A stretch of 32,076 nucleotides of DNA from Candidatus Thorarchaeota archaeon (GCA_016840825.1 JAEORN010000207.1:1-32076); one strand, 5' to 3'; counted from the first letter of the stretch, positions 7,886-15,814 are shown. Numbers and translations are program-made. Notes: generated from the letters alone by a model not told the origin.

Positions 7886-9232
7886 TTATCCTGCATGTTC
7901 AGAGGTGAGTTCGTCCCCAACCTCACCGGTCTTCACTGAAAGCATGAATATGAAGGCTATTACCAAAAAGACAATCGAAAGCGGGAATAGGAGTGAAAGC
8001 GATGTGAAATCAAAGATGATTCCGCTAATCAATGGACCAAATATCGCTGCACTCATGCTGAAGAGATAGTAGAGTCCTGTGCCAGCTCCAATCCTTGCTT
8101 TACCAAGCTGCTCCCAGACCATCACGATAGAGTTAACGTTTACCATCGCCCACCCAAGACCAGCTATGACTAGGATGATCATCATGATGTAGTAGTCTGT
8201 CGTGAGAATCAACAATAGGATTCCGAAGATCATGATGATTAAACCTCCAAGAATCGTTCTCTTGCGTCCCAACTTACCTGCGAGTAATCCGCCAGGTATG
8301 GCGAATAACACAAACGACAATGCAAATGCAGTAAGCTGGAAGGAAGCATCAGCAGTAGCAAATCCCAGAACCTCATTGCCATACTTGGTATACCAAGTTT
8401 CCATGGCATTCCATCCGAAGAACCAGAACAGAATAGCAACGAGTAATGCGATTGCAGATTTATCTTTACCAAAGGATACTTGCTTTATTGCCTCAGAGAT
8501 GCCAACTTCCTTTGGCTTGCTGGAATCAACAGGAGGTACTTCAGGTTCCTTAACTATCACGAATAGGATGATTGTTGCTATAACCATGATTATACCCGTT
8601 GTTAGAAACGTTAGAATAGGACCAACTCTCGAAGGGGTCGTTGCGAATAGAGCTGCAAGCCCAGGATCCTCAATCTTGTAGATCTGAGATGCAATCGCAA
8701 AAGCATAGATAGCGCCAACACCACCCATCAAATTGATGACTCCATTAGCCTTGCTACGATGCTCCGAGGATACCACATCAGGCATCAGAGCCACAACAGG
8801 AGCTCTGTAATATGCCATTGCTACATTGAATATCGTGATGAATAGGAACATCAACCAGAAACTAAAAGCGGCCCATCCAAGTGCAATCAACGCAAAGAAT
8901 ACAGCTGCAGTTGGTGTACCTATTAGGATGTAGGGCATTCTTCTACCCAATCTTGATCTTTCACGATCGGACCTTGCTCCAATATATGGCTGCAAGAAAA
9001 GCGCGAACACGTTATCAAGTACCATGATTGCGCCAATGATTGTGTTCTGGAAGTCGCCTTGGATAAATGTTGGCAGGAAATCAGCAGGCAGATAGCTATT
9101 GTATACACTCCAGCTGACTCCTGTTGTAAAGAATCCAAGTCCTATGACAAAGACATACAGCCATCGCATTGGCTCAGGCATGCTCTTAGTCACAGTACCT
9201 CCGGAAGCAGGAGTTGAATCTTCATTTGACAT
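7886..9232 (-). CDS. MFS transporter of the SLC45/GPH sugar-cation symporter type
   Basis: The 448-residue protein has about twelve membrane helices. Two features recall the SLC45/GPH (sucrose/maltose-proton symporter-like) branch of MFS: the charged loop GARSDRERSRLGRRMPYI at about residues 85-102, and, after the fourth helix, APVVALMPDVV followed by RSKANGVINLMGG. Members import di- or oligosaccharides with protons or sodium, but the substrate here is not proven. A hydrophilic tail precedes helix 1 and an acidic tail ends the protein. Start ATG 9232 is preceded on the minus strand by a purine-rich run with GGAG about 12 bases away. The gene is monocistronic, with a hairpin terminator just after its stop. 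Confidence 0.85.
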   Translation of the reverse strand: MSNEDSTPASGGTVTKSMPEPMRWLYVFVIGLGFFTTGVSWSVYNSYLPADFLPTFIQGDFQNTIIGAIMVLDNVFALFLQPYIGARSDRERSRLGRRMPYILIGTPTAAVFFALIALGWAAFSFWLMFLFITIFNVAMAYYRAPVVALMPDVVSSEHRSKANGVINLMGGVGAIYAFAIASQIYKIEDPGLAALFATTPSRVGPILTFLTTGIIMVIATIILFVIVKEPEVPPVDSSKPKEVGISEAIKQVSFGKDKSAIALLVAILFWFFGWNAMETWYTKYGNEVLGFATADASFQLTAFALSFVLFAIPGGLLAGKLGRKRTILGGLIIMIFGILLLILTTDYYIMMIILVIAGLGWAMVNVNSIVMVWEQLGKARIGAGTGLYYLFSMSAAIFGPLISGIIFDFTSLSLLFPLSIVFLVIAFIFMLSVKTGEVGDELTSEHAG

Positions 9233-9365
9233 TTCTCTCTCTCGCTCCTAGAATTAAGCGTCAGACTTACTGTCTAATACAGCACCGGTATAATAGCATG
9301 TCGAGTGCTAGATGACAGGTCTTACATTGAAGTGTAGAATGATATACATGTGATTCATAGGTTAG

Positions 9366-10220
9366 ATGAAGGGTATAATCATGCATGTGCGATTGATGAA
9401 AGATGAGGATATCGAGTTTGCCTTGAGTCTCACCGCATCAGAAGGGTGGACAGATATTCATAGCGACTTTCAATTGCTCGTATCATACCGGCCACACGCT
9501 GCGTTCATAGGAACAGAGGAGGGAGAACGCATTGGCATGATAAGCGCTGTTTCCTATGGAAGCATTGGTTTCATTGGAAGTCTCATCGTCATGAATGCGT
9601 ATAGGAACAAGGGGATCGGCTCATCGCTCATGAGATATGCTATCGGTTACCTTGAAAGTATCGGCGTAGAAACGATGCTGCTTGATGCAGTCCCAGACGC
9701 GGTACCAATCTATGAAAGGCTGGGATTTCAGAAATGCTGCAAATCATTACGCTTGAGCGGAGTTCCGAGTGATGTAGACTCTTTAGGCATAAGAAGGATG
9801 ACAAAAGGGGATCTCAACGGGGTCTTCAATTTAGATGGCAAAGCGTTTGGGGGAGATCGTTCCCATTTTCTGAATAAGCGATATCTAGAGTTCCCGGGTC
9901 TTGCTTTTGTGATTGACAACACAAAAGGGCCAAAGGGATTCATTATGGCAAGCGATAGGAAGGATACCGTGCGGATTGCACCTTGGATAGTCAATAACCA
10001 TGACAAGCACGCAGGGGATCTTATCAAAGCAGTAGCACAAGCAAGGATAAAACAATCAATATCCATTGGTCTTTTAGAAACCAATCACGCTGCTCTTGAA
10101 ATTCTAGAAGATTTGGGTTTTCAAGAGAAGTTCTTCTCCATTCGTATGGCTAGAAGTGATCAGGGGATACCCTCTTTCTCGAACGTGATGTATTCGATTG
10201 GTTCTCCGGCTAAAGGATGA
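9366..10220 (+). CDS. Double GNAT-domain N-acetyltransferase
   Basis: The 284-residue protein holds two GNAT-like halves. The first (about residues 6-130) has a clear acetyl-CoA site, RNKGIG at 80-85, followed by helix SSLMRYAIGYLES and the C-terminal motif PIYERLGFQKC. The second (about 143-270) begins IRRMTKGDL, ends ALEILEDLGFQEKFFSIRM, and lacks a clear R/Q-x-x-G-x-G/A loop, so it is probably non-catalytic and shapes the acceptor site. This resembles the YitH-type two-domain acetyltransferases. The acceptor is unknown. Start: ATG 9366 gives the listed length. ATG 9381 (MHVRLMKDED) is better aligned with the GNAT start and has GAAGGG about seven bases upstream, so the true start may be 9381. 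Confidence 0.85.
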   Translation: MKGIIMHVRLMKDEDIEFALSLTASEGWTDIHSDFQLLVSYRPHAAFIGTEEGERIGMISAVSYGSIGFIGSLIVMNAYRNKGIGSSLMRYAIGYLESIGVETMLLDAVPDAVPIYERLGFQKCCKSLRLSGVPSDVDSLGIRRMTKGDLNGVFNLDGKAFGGDRSHFLNKRYLEFPGLAFVIDNTKGPKGFIMASDRKDTVRIAPWIVNNHDKHAGDLIKAVAQARIKQSISIGLLETNHAALEILEDLGFQEKFFSIRMARSDQGIPSFSNVMYSIGSPAKG

Positions 10221-10264
10221 GCATACCCACTTGATTCACATCTACTCCATCCTCTACCGGGGTA

Positions 10265-11416
10265 TCATCTTCGCTTAAGTCGCGATATATCTGGATAGTT
10301 GAGTCTTGCGATTCTCTCAGCGATTAGAGGTGCAAGAACAAGAAGCGCAAACGAGAAGGCCCCCAGGACTACCATGTCGATGAGCAGCGTAGAATAGATT
10401 CCATCAACAAACATAGTGATGAGAGATCGATATGCATTTGAAAATGGGAAGTAGGAGTCGACTATCCCAAAACCCAGACCTGCGAGCAAAAGAGGCGCCA
10501 TGCCACCACCCAAAATCCAATAGAAAAGGGATGAGAGAGCAGCAAGTGGTACAACATATACAGAGTTCCTTGCAAATGCACCTAACATAAGTCCAACACC
10601 TGATGATATGATTGCCAATGGAATTGCTACCAATAGATATACACCAATGTTCCCATTTGGCCATACTCCAAATCCTAGCAGACCAAGGATCATCAGTATT
10701 GGAGGTGTAATGAATCCAATACTAGCTCCTGCAAGCATCTTTCCTGCATTGATGGCAATGGTAGATTGATTCGCCATCTCAATCTCTTCGAACGTTTCGT
10801 TCTCAAATTCTTGAGTCATCATAGATCCGGTAGCGAACATCGCACCGAACATGACTGCATAAATAGACATGGTCCATGCCATATAACCAAGACGTGGAAA
10901 TGTGAACGGACGAAGGAGCTCATAGTCAAAATCAACCAAGGAATCGTCATTCAGATAAGTCTGATAGAATATGTCGATCTTTCTGATAACTGGCATTCGG
11001 AGATTCTTCGTCATATCTTCATGGACATTATTTACCCAAATCTTGATACTTGTCGTTTGATTTGCAGCTAATGCTTCTTCGAATCCCTCAGGGATGATGA
11101 TAACCAGCATAATCGCACCTGTTTCAAAGAGGGAGTATGCAGTATCATTATCCATCTCAATCAATACAAGACTTGGAGGGATTTCATCATGCTCTCCTAG
11201 GACATCGATAAGCCCATTGGTATAGTACCCTGGCTCTGTTTCCAAGACCACTAGTCCTGCCTCGACACCCTGTGAATAGACACCCCCCATCAAAAGTACG
11301 AATCCGGACCAGAAGAGAAGAGGAGAGAGAACGACGAGTCCAATCTTGGATTTGTTCCTTCTAAGGATTCTGAATTCCTTTTGCATGGTTGATAGTAAAA
11401 CTCGAATCTGATCCAT
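10265..11416 (-). CDS. ABC-2 type permease, second subunit of exporter
   Basis: This 383-residue permease has one N-terminal membrane helix (about 25-47), a large extracytoplasmic domain (about 48-175) and five or six C-terminal helices (about 178-370). That is the ABC-2 layout of NatB/DrrB/YhgE-like exporters. Its start ATG overlaps the stop of the first permease as TAATG (11414-11418), a typical translational coupling. With the sister permease and ATPase upstream it makes a complete heterodimeric exporter. The two permeases share the same plan (for example the membrane-proximal EFENETFEE here and EFENKAIDD in the sister) and come from an old duplication. The substrate is unknown. Confidence 0.88.
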   Translation of the reverse strand: MDQIRVLLSTMQKEFRILRRNKSKIGLVVLSPLLFWSGFVLLMGGVYSQGVEAGLVVLETEPGYYTNGLIDVLGEHDEIPPSLVLIEMDNDTAYSLFETGAIMLVIIIPEGFEEALAANQTTSIKIWVNNVHEDMTKNLRMPVIRKIDIFYQTYLNDDSLVDFDYELLRPFTFPRLGYMAWTMSIYAVMFGAMFATGSMMTQEFENETFEEIEMANQSTIAINAGKMLAGASIGFITPPILMILGLLGFGVWPNGNIGVYLLVAIPLAIISSGVGLMLGAFARNSVYVVPLAALSSLFYWILGGGMAPLLLAGLGFGIVDSYFPFSNAYRSLITMFVDGIYSTLLIDMVVLGAFSFALLVLAPLIAERIARLNYPDISRLKRR

Positions 11417-12546
11417 TAGGTTTCAACCTCCTTCTTGGTTGCTAGAACAACTGCAAGTGTGAAAACAAGCCAAACAACACAAAGTGCAAGAGAGCTGGAT
11501 AGCAATCCCAGTGTCGTATCATAATAGAAAGCTCTAGTCCAGAGGATGATCACATGAGTTATGGGTATCAATAGGGCAACGACTCTGAATTGGATTGGCA
11601 TCAATGATACTGGTGCCATCCCGCCTCCTGCGAGGAAACCTATGATGGTTAGAATGACAGATACCAGCAGAGCCTTTTCCCTCTCCTTTGTGAGTATGCC
11701 TATGAGCTCTCCAAGAGGAGTCAGTGCTATTGCTGTGAGTAGAACAATCCCGAGTAGAATAAACGGATTCCCAGAAGGAGCTATATTCAAGATGATAGAA
11801 ACAATGGGGAAAGTAAGAAGCAAGACCAAAAGGGATCTCGGGATGGCTGACAATGTATGCCCCAAGATAAGTATGAACCTTGAGATAGGTGAGTTCAGCG
11901 TATCATCTATTGCTTTATTCTCAAACTCTGTTGCAGTGTTCATCCCTTGTCCCGCAAGAGTACAGGTAATCAAAGAGAGGATGATTGCGGCAGCACCAGC
12001 ATACTCAGTGTTCCCTGGAGTCATTGGTAGAGAATGATATTCCTCAATGGCTATGGAAGCCTCGCTCTGATTGAATTCTGGAGCGAATGCACCCTGATTA
12101 TAAAGCAGAACGGCTGCTTCGATTCGATGTACATAATTCTTCACGATGTCATCATTGATGTTGTTCACATGCATGACTATCTGAGAGTCCTGCCCGCTTG
12201 AGATATTCGCCCCAAATCCAGAGGGTATGATTATGTAGGCAATCAAATCACCAGAAAGATACAGATTTTCAGCCTCTGACAGGTCATATCGTGTTATTGA
12301 GAACCATGTATGATTGGTTGTAGATTTCATGCTCTCTATAATCTGTGCCATTTCTTCACCTTGAGGAGTATCATCTTGAATCACTAAGCCGCATGAGAAA
12401 GCTTCTCCTCCTCCGAAGGATGACCATAGGATGACATAGACACTCAGAAGAACAAAGGGCACGATGATTGAAGGAGCAAGGAAGCGAGGGTCCCTTCTAG
12501 CAAGCCGCAGGTCTTTCCTGATGACAGCAAGTAATTGACGCATCAC
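11416..12546 (-). CDS. ABC-2 type permease, first subunit of exporter
   Basis: This 376-residue permease has the same architecture as its downstream neighbour: one N-terminal helix (about 25-45), an outer domain (about 46-185) and five or six C-terminal helices. After the first helix pair of the core, the motif NTATEFENKAIDDTLNSP marks the intracellular coupling loop to the ATPase. Start codons GTG 12546 and ATG 12543 are adjacent in frame; ATG is a reasonable choice. The ATPase stop lies one base upstream of the GTG, so the genes are translated as a unit. It probably forms a heterodimer with the second permease and exports an unknown compound. Confidence 0.88.
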   Translation of the reverse strand: MMRQLLAVIRKDLRLARRDPRFLAPSIIVPFVLLSVYVILWSSFGGGEAFSCGLVIQDDTPQGEEMAQIIESMKSTTNHTWFSITRYDLSEAENLYLSGDLIAYIIIPSGFGANISSGQDSQIVMHVNNINDDIVKNYVHRIEAAVLLYNQGAFAPEFNQSEASIAIEEYHSLPMTPGNTEYAGAAAIILSLITCTLAGQGMNTATEFENKAIDDTLNSPISRFILILGHTLSAIPRSLLVLLLTFPIVSIILNIAPSGNPFILLGIVLLTAIALTPLGELIGILTKEREKALLVSVILTIIGFLAGGGMAPVSLMPIQFRVVALLIPITHVIILWTRAFYYDTTLGLLSSSLALCVVWLVFTLAVVLATKKEVET

Positions 12547-12547
12547 G

Positions 12548-13507
12548 TTAATCCCTCAGCTTTGATCCAGTTATCGTTAGAAAGACATCACCGAGTGATG
12601 GAGCCCGCATTGAAGCTTGTTTCACAAGTATCCCATGGTCTGATAGGGTCCGTATTACCATTGGAAGGTCCTTGTAGCCTTCCTCACTCCAGATTCGTGC
12701 CATGCGGGGCATCGCAATCCCGTCTTCAGACAATCGGTCAACCTTTAGCCCGATCTGCTCACTAATCCAATCCGCACCCTGTTCCACTGTAAGTCCTTCT
12801 AGTTCGAGTTCAATGATGTAGTTACCCACGTGTGCCTGCTTGAGACTCTTTGGGGATCCCTGTGCAACGAGCTTACCTTGGTCAATCACGACTAACCAAT
12901 CAGCTATCTCATCAGCTTCGTCCATGTAGTTCGTACAGAATAGCACCGTCTTTCCTTGTTTCTTTAGGCTCTTCACCTGTTTCCATATCAATGCTCTACT
13001 TTGAACATCGACACCCAAACTCATCTCATCCAAAATCAGCAGTTCAGAATCATGGAGTAGAGCTCGTACAAGAGCCAGCCTACGTTTCATTCCGCCTGAA
13101 TAGGTTCTAACAAGGTCATCCTTTCGTGCTGTTAGTCCAGCAAGCTCAAGCATCTCAGCTATTCGACCATCACGTTCGTCCTTTGGAACTCCATAGATAT
13201 CGGCGTGATACTCGAGAGTTTCTTGAGCAGTAAGATCACGATAGAGTGCAGTTTCTTGAGGCATTACGCCAATGAGACGACGAACTGCTGCGAGGTTCTC
13301 AGACACCTCGAAGTCAGCTACGCGTACACTACCAGCAGTTGGCTTGAGGGTCCCAGTAATCATCTTCACACAGGTAGATTTTCCTGCACCATTCGGGCCT
13401 AGCAGACCAACGATTGTCCCTTTTTCAACTGAGAAAGAGAGGTCATCAAGTGCTTTGATATCTTTCGAATAGATATGGCTTAGATGTTCAATCTCAATCA
13501 ACAACAT
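12548..13507 (-). CDS. ABC-2 exporter ATPase (NatA/DrrA-like) with altered switch region
   Basis: This is an ATPase of about 319 residues. Numbering below counts the in-frame TTG one codon upstream (13510) as residue 1. Walker A GPNGAGKST is at 38-46, Q-loop Q85, signature YSGGMKRR at 137-144 and Walker B LLILDE at 157-162. Two positions are odd. The usual DEPT reads DEMS, and the switch-loop histidine of THYMDEAD is replaced by Asn (TNYMDEAD, residue 194). Loss of this His often slows hydrolysis, so the exporter may be slow or rely on a compensating residue; that is inference. After about residue 215 a C-terminal regulatory domain follows, as in DrrA. It is first in the operon and divergent from a TrmB-like regulator. 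Confidence 0.9.
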   Translation of the reverse strand: MLLIEIEHLSHIYSKDIKALDDLSFSVEKGTIVGLLGPNGAGKSTCVKMITGTLKPTAGSVRVADFEVSENLAAVRRLIGVMPQETALYRDLTAQETLEYHADIYGVPKDERDGRIAEMLELAGLTARKDDLVRTYSGGMKRRLALVRALLHDSELLILDEMSLGVDVQSRALIWKQVKSLKKQGKTVLFCTNYMDEADEIADWLVVIDQGKLVAQGSPKSLKQAHVGNYIIELELEGLTVEQGADWISEQIGLKVDRLSEDGIAMPRMARIWSEEGYKDLPMVIRTLSDHGILVKQASMRAPSLGDVFLTITGSKLRD

Positions 13508-13525
13508 CAACTCATACGATACTTG

Positions 13526-13649
13526 GATTCATAGAATATAGGACTGATGTCACGCAGGGAGTAACACCAGATTTTCAGGACACACAACGAGAGAAACTCT
13601 CAGTTCTCGTATTCGCATAGTAGACGATTTACATGAATCGTGTTACTCC
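13526..13649. promoter_or_regulatory. Divergent promoter region with mirrored repeats (probable regulator sites)
   Basis: The 195-base gap between the exporter ATPase and the TrmB-like gene contains matched inverted elements. GGAGTAACAC (13558-13567) is the exact reverse complement of GTGTTACTCC (13640-13649), and GATTCAT (13526-13532) of ATGAATC (13633-13639). Between them lies a further small palindrome, GAGAG-AAA-CTCTC (13589-13601), nested near ACGAGA...TCTCGT (13587-13592 and 13605-13610). The symmetry over both promoters suggests operator sites for the adjacent regulator; this is inference. Confidence 0.45.
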
Positions 13650-13705
13650 TAGAGTGACAACTAATTGATATGTGATTGTGTGTAGTAATAGTGGAGTTGC
13701 ATGTG

Positions 13706-14545
13706 ATGTCAGATTCCATAATTGACGATTTGATACGACTCGGTCTTACTCTCAACGAGGCCCGTGCATACAAGACATTAGTGCAACTTGGCAACTCAAC
13801 GGCACGAGAGATTGCTGAAGCATCAGGGATTCCAAGAAGTAAGGTCTATGAAACTGTCAATCTACTTGAAAAGCGAGGTATCATCCAAAGAGTCATTGGT
13901 AGAGAACCTGCTACATTCAAGGCATTGTCACCTCAGACAACCATCCAATTTCTTAGAAAGAAGATGGAAGCATCAAGTGAAGCAGCCTTAGCAGCGCTTG
14001 AAACGCTTGCGAATGAAAGAGAGTCTGTTGAAGAGGAGTTTGTATGGACAACACAGGGAGATGAACAAATCAATCTCGGAATCATGTCTGCCTTGGAAGG
14101 CGCAAAGAAAACCATATTCATAGCAACGAGAATTCCAAGTCTCTTGAGTCCACTTCGTTCTTCATTCTCAAGTGCAAAGGCAAAGGGTGTCAAGATAGAG
14201 CTTCACACAACTAAGTCATTGATGGAAATCTTCGAGCCGTTCAGACACTACATGGAGATTCATAGTGCTATTCCAAGTTCAGAGGTTCTTGTTGAGAATC
14301 TCAAACAGGTGCTTCAGGAGATCGATCTTCAGTCAATAGGTTGGGATCCAGATGCCATGTCCATTATGATGATTGATGGAATTGAAAGCATTGCTATATT
14401 CAGACCGACAACAGAGCATCAGAAACCATGGGCATTGCATATCCGAAATCCGCTTATCGTAACCATTCAGTGGCAGGTCATCAAGACAGCCCTTTATACC
14501 ATTGAAGGACTTATTCAGAATGTTCTAGGAAATGTATCAACATAG
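13706..14545 (+). CDS. TrmB-family transcriptional regulator
   Basis: The N-terminal winged helix (about residues 3-70 from the chosen start) reads as a TrmB HTH: LGLTLNEARAYKTLVQLG, then AREIAEASGIPRSKVYETV and LEKRGIIQ. The C-terminal part (about 115-270) resembles the TrmB effector domain, with a phospholipase-D-like strand-helix pattern. TrmB proteins bind sugars or other small molecules and repress or activate transport genes. The frame opens at 13676, but ATG 13706 is the better start: GGAG (13693-13696) stands at proper distance and the HTH begins right after. It is divergent from the ABC-2 operon and probably controls it and itself. Confidence 0.85.
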   Translation: MSDSIIDDLIRLGLTLNEARAYKTLVQLGNSTAREIAEASGIPRSKVYETVNLLEKRGIIQRVIGREPATFKALSPQTTIQFLRKKMEASSEAALAALETLANERESVEEEFVWTTQGDEQINLGIMSALEGAKKTIFIATRIPSLLSPLRSSFSSAKAKGVKIELHTTKSLMEIFEPFRHYMEIHSAIPSSEVLVENLKQVLQEIDLQSIGWDPDAMSIMMIDGIESIAIFRPTTEHQKPWALHIRNPLIVTIQWQVIKTALYTIEGLIQNVLGNVST

Positions 14546-14560
14546 GATATGTTATCCTAT
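14542..14560. repeat. Perfect palindrome overlapping the TrmB-like stop codon
   Basis: ATAGGATATGTTATCCTAT has two 8-base arms and a three-base spacer. Its first arm contains the TAG stop of the regulator. It could be an operator for the methyltransferase gene that starts about 50 bases downstream, or an RNA hairpin at the end of the regulator mRNA. There is no T-tract, so an ordinary terminator is less likely. Confidence 0.5.
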
Positions 14561-14600
14561 AGGTGCTGCGATTATTTGATAAATGAATGATGTCTAAAAG

Positions 14601-15422
14601 ATGCGACTTACAATGGAGATTCCACACCTTAACTTCCTACGATGCCCAAAATGCAGAAAGGCTCTTCGTATTACTGAGATATCCGAACAGAACGAAGGTA
14701 TTGATCAAGGGTCGCTAACCTGTGAAAAAGGACATCAATGGCCAATCAAAGATGGAATTCCTTCACTTCTCTTCCCAGAATTGACAGAAGAAGATCAGAA
14801 GTGGATTTCAGATTACGATCAAATGGCAGAGGGGTATGATGAAGCAGTCAAGCAATACAACGAGTGGCTTGGCGTTGATGTGCTGAAAGAAAGACAAGGA
14901 ATAACCCAATTTATTCCAATTGAAGGCCCATCCAAGATTATTGACGTCAGTATAGGCACCGCAGCTAATTTTGAAGCTCTGGAAGATGCATACAAAGGGA
15001 AGATGGGAAGATTCAATCTTCATGGTCTAGATGTTTCATGGGGTATGCTTCGTGTTGCTCAGAGAAAGGCAAAGAACCTAGGACTGACGATTAATCTTGT
15101 GCATGGTAGCGTAATCAACATCCCCTATGCTGACAATACATTCGACATTGTGTTGCATTCTGGTGGAATCAATACATTCTCAGATATATCTGGCTCATTA
15201 GAAGAGATGCTTAGGATTGTAAGGAAAGATGGCTTTGTCATTGTTATCGATGAAGGACTGTCACCCAAACTACGAGAAACAGAGAAAGGAAAAGATATCA
15301 TCAAGGCAAACACTCTTTTCGCATCCAGACCACCCATAGAGTATCTTCCCGAGAGGGCTAAGGATGTAGAAGTGTCATATGTGATGAACGAAACGTTCTA
15401 TCAAATAGTATTCAGAAAATGA
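14601..15422 (+). CDS. SAM-dependent methyltransferase with Trm112-like N-terminal zinc-ribbon
   Basis: The 273-residue protein starts with a short zinc-binding-like segment: C15-x2-C18, then C41 and H45 (CEKGH), followed by WPIKDGIPSLL, the pattern seen in Trm112p-like N-termini of methyltransferases. A class I methyltransferase domain follows. Motif I is IDVSIGTAANF, motif II LHGLDVSWGMLRVAQ, and the post-motif region reads IPYADNTFDIVLHSGG. The loop DVSIGTAAN departs from the usual DxGxGxG but keeps the acidic start and glycine. The substrate cannot be named. ATG 14601 and ATG 14613 are both possible starts; neither has a Shine-Dalgarno. A TATA-like TATTTGATAAA (14573-14583) suggests a leaderless transcript. 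Confidence 0.85.
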   Translation: MRLTMEIPHLNFLRCPKCRKALRITEISEQNEGIDQGSLTCEKGHQWPIKDGIPSLLFPELTEEDQKWISDYDQMAEGYDEAVKQYNEWLGVDVLKERQGITQFIPIEGPSKIIDVSIGTAANFEALEDAYKGKMGRFNLHGLDVSWGMLRVAQRKAKNLGLTINLVHGSVINIPYADNTFDIVLHSGGINTFSDISGSLEEMLRIVRKDGFVIVIDEGLSPKLRETEKGKDIIKANTLFASRPPIEYLPERAKDVEVSYVMNETFYQIVFRK

Positions 15423-15461
15423 GAAAGTGGCATTCCAAGTATTTTGTGTCAAAAAGAGAGA

Positions 15462-15480
15462 GAGGCGACTAAGTCGCCTC
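15462..15480 (-). terminator. Hairpin terminator of the short-ORF operon
   Basis: GAGGCGACTAAGTCGCCTC forms an eight-base stem with a three-base loop. On the minus strand it is followed by CTCTCTCTTTTTG, a T-rich run, so it should end transcripts coming from the right. The hairpin includes the last three codons and the stop of the 39-codon ORF, so coding and terminator sequence are fused. Confidence 0.7.
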
Positions 15481-15588
15481 AAGTGCTAGAACGTCTTTGA
15501 TTGTTATCTCGCGACGTCTTACCCTATCCAGGACAAAACTAGTCCTGTATCGGTCATCCTGATGTGAAAGTCTTGGTTCACGAGCCAT
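15469..15588 (-). CDS. Short ORF C, 39-residue basic protein (last of three)
   Basis: ATG at 15588 to TAG at 15469-15471 encodes 39 residues, beginning MAREPRLSHQDDRYRTSFVL and ending ITIKDVLALEAT, rich in Arg and Asp and without membrane character. GGTGAT lies four bases before the ATG and overlaps the TGA stop of ORF B, so its translation should be coupled to B. It is not visibly related to ORFs A and B. The stop lies inside the terminator hairpin. No family is recognised. Evidence for being real: a strong ribosome-binding site, tight packing in a line of three ORFs, and a terminator exactly at its end. Confidence 0.6.
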   Translation of the reverse strand: MAREPRLSHQDDRYRTSFVLDRVRRREITIKDVLALEAT

Positions 15589-15593
15589 TACTA

Positions 15594-15683
15594 TCACCGA
15601 TTGTAAAGATATGAGAAGCTAATAGCCTGTGTTGAGATCTCTTTCTTGGGGGACTTGATCTTCTGTGTCTTTGCTAGAGCCAT
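15594..15683 (-). CDS. Short ORF B, 29-residue protein related to ORF A
   Basis: ATG at 15683 to TGA at 15594-15596 encodes 29 residues. It begins MALAKTQKIKSPKKE and ends ISTQAISFSYLYNR. AGGAGGT, the best Shine-Dalgarno in the region, stands nine bases upstream and overlaps the stop codon of ORF A. The C-terminal half matches ORF A position by position (I/L-S-T-x-A-I-x-F-x-Y-x-Y-x-R), and both start MAL with a lysine-rich middle, so A and B are paralogues. The basic middle plus aromatic end could bind nucleic acid or a protein partner; this is inference. Confidence 0.6.
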   Translation of the reverse strand: MALAKTQKIKSPKKEISTQAISFSYLYNR

Positions 15684-15689
15684 AACATC

Positions 15690-15797
15690 TTACCTCCTGT
15701 AGGTATATGCGAATCGGATAGCTTCAGTCGACAGTGACTGAGCAATCTTCTTGTTCTTCGTTTCAGATTGGATTCGGGAGTTGCTTTCTAACGCCAT
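15690..15797 (-). CDS. Short ORF A, 35-residue protein (first of three)
   Basis: ATG at 15797 to TAA at 15690-15692 encodes 35 residues. It begins MALESNSRIQSETKNKK and ends SLSTEAIRFAYTYRR. GGTGA lies seven bases upstream of the ATG. The end (LSTEAIRFAYTYRR) aligns with the end of ORF B. Its last two Arg codons and stop (AGG AGG TAA) form the ribosome-binding site of ORF B, so the two genes are packed with no waste. The leader of about 40 bases carries a palindrome that may be an operator. It is first in a likely three-gene message reading away from the HTH gene at 15990. Function unknown. Confidence 0.6.
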   Translation of the reverse strand: MALESNSRIQSETKNKKIAQSLSTEAIRFAYTYRR

Positions 15798-15814
15798 TGT
15801 CTGTTCACCGTTTT

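Noticed and set aside
8202..8681. Plus-strand ORF of 159 codons inside the SLC45-like gene
   Set aside because: Antisense shadow of a well-supported MFS gene; no ribosome-binding site or family pattern.
10224..10264. ATACCC...GGGTAT pair between the GNAT gene and the exporter operon
   Set aside because: A six-base stem with a loop of about 30 bases and no T-run is poor evidence for a terminator.
11561..12037. Plus-strand ORF of 158 codons inside the ABC-2 permease gene
   Set aside because: Antisense shadow of a permease with clear architecture and translational coupling to both neighbours.
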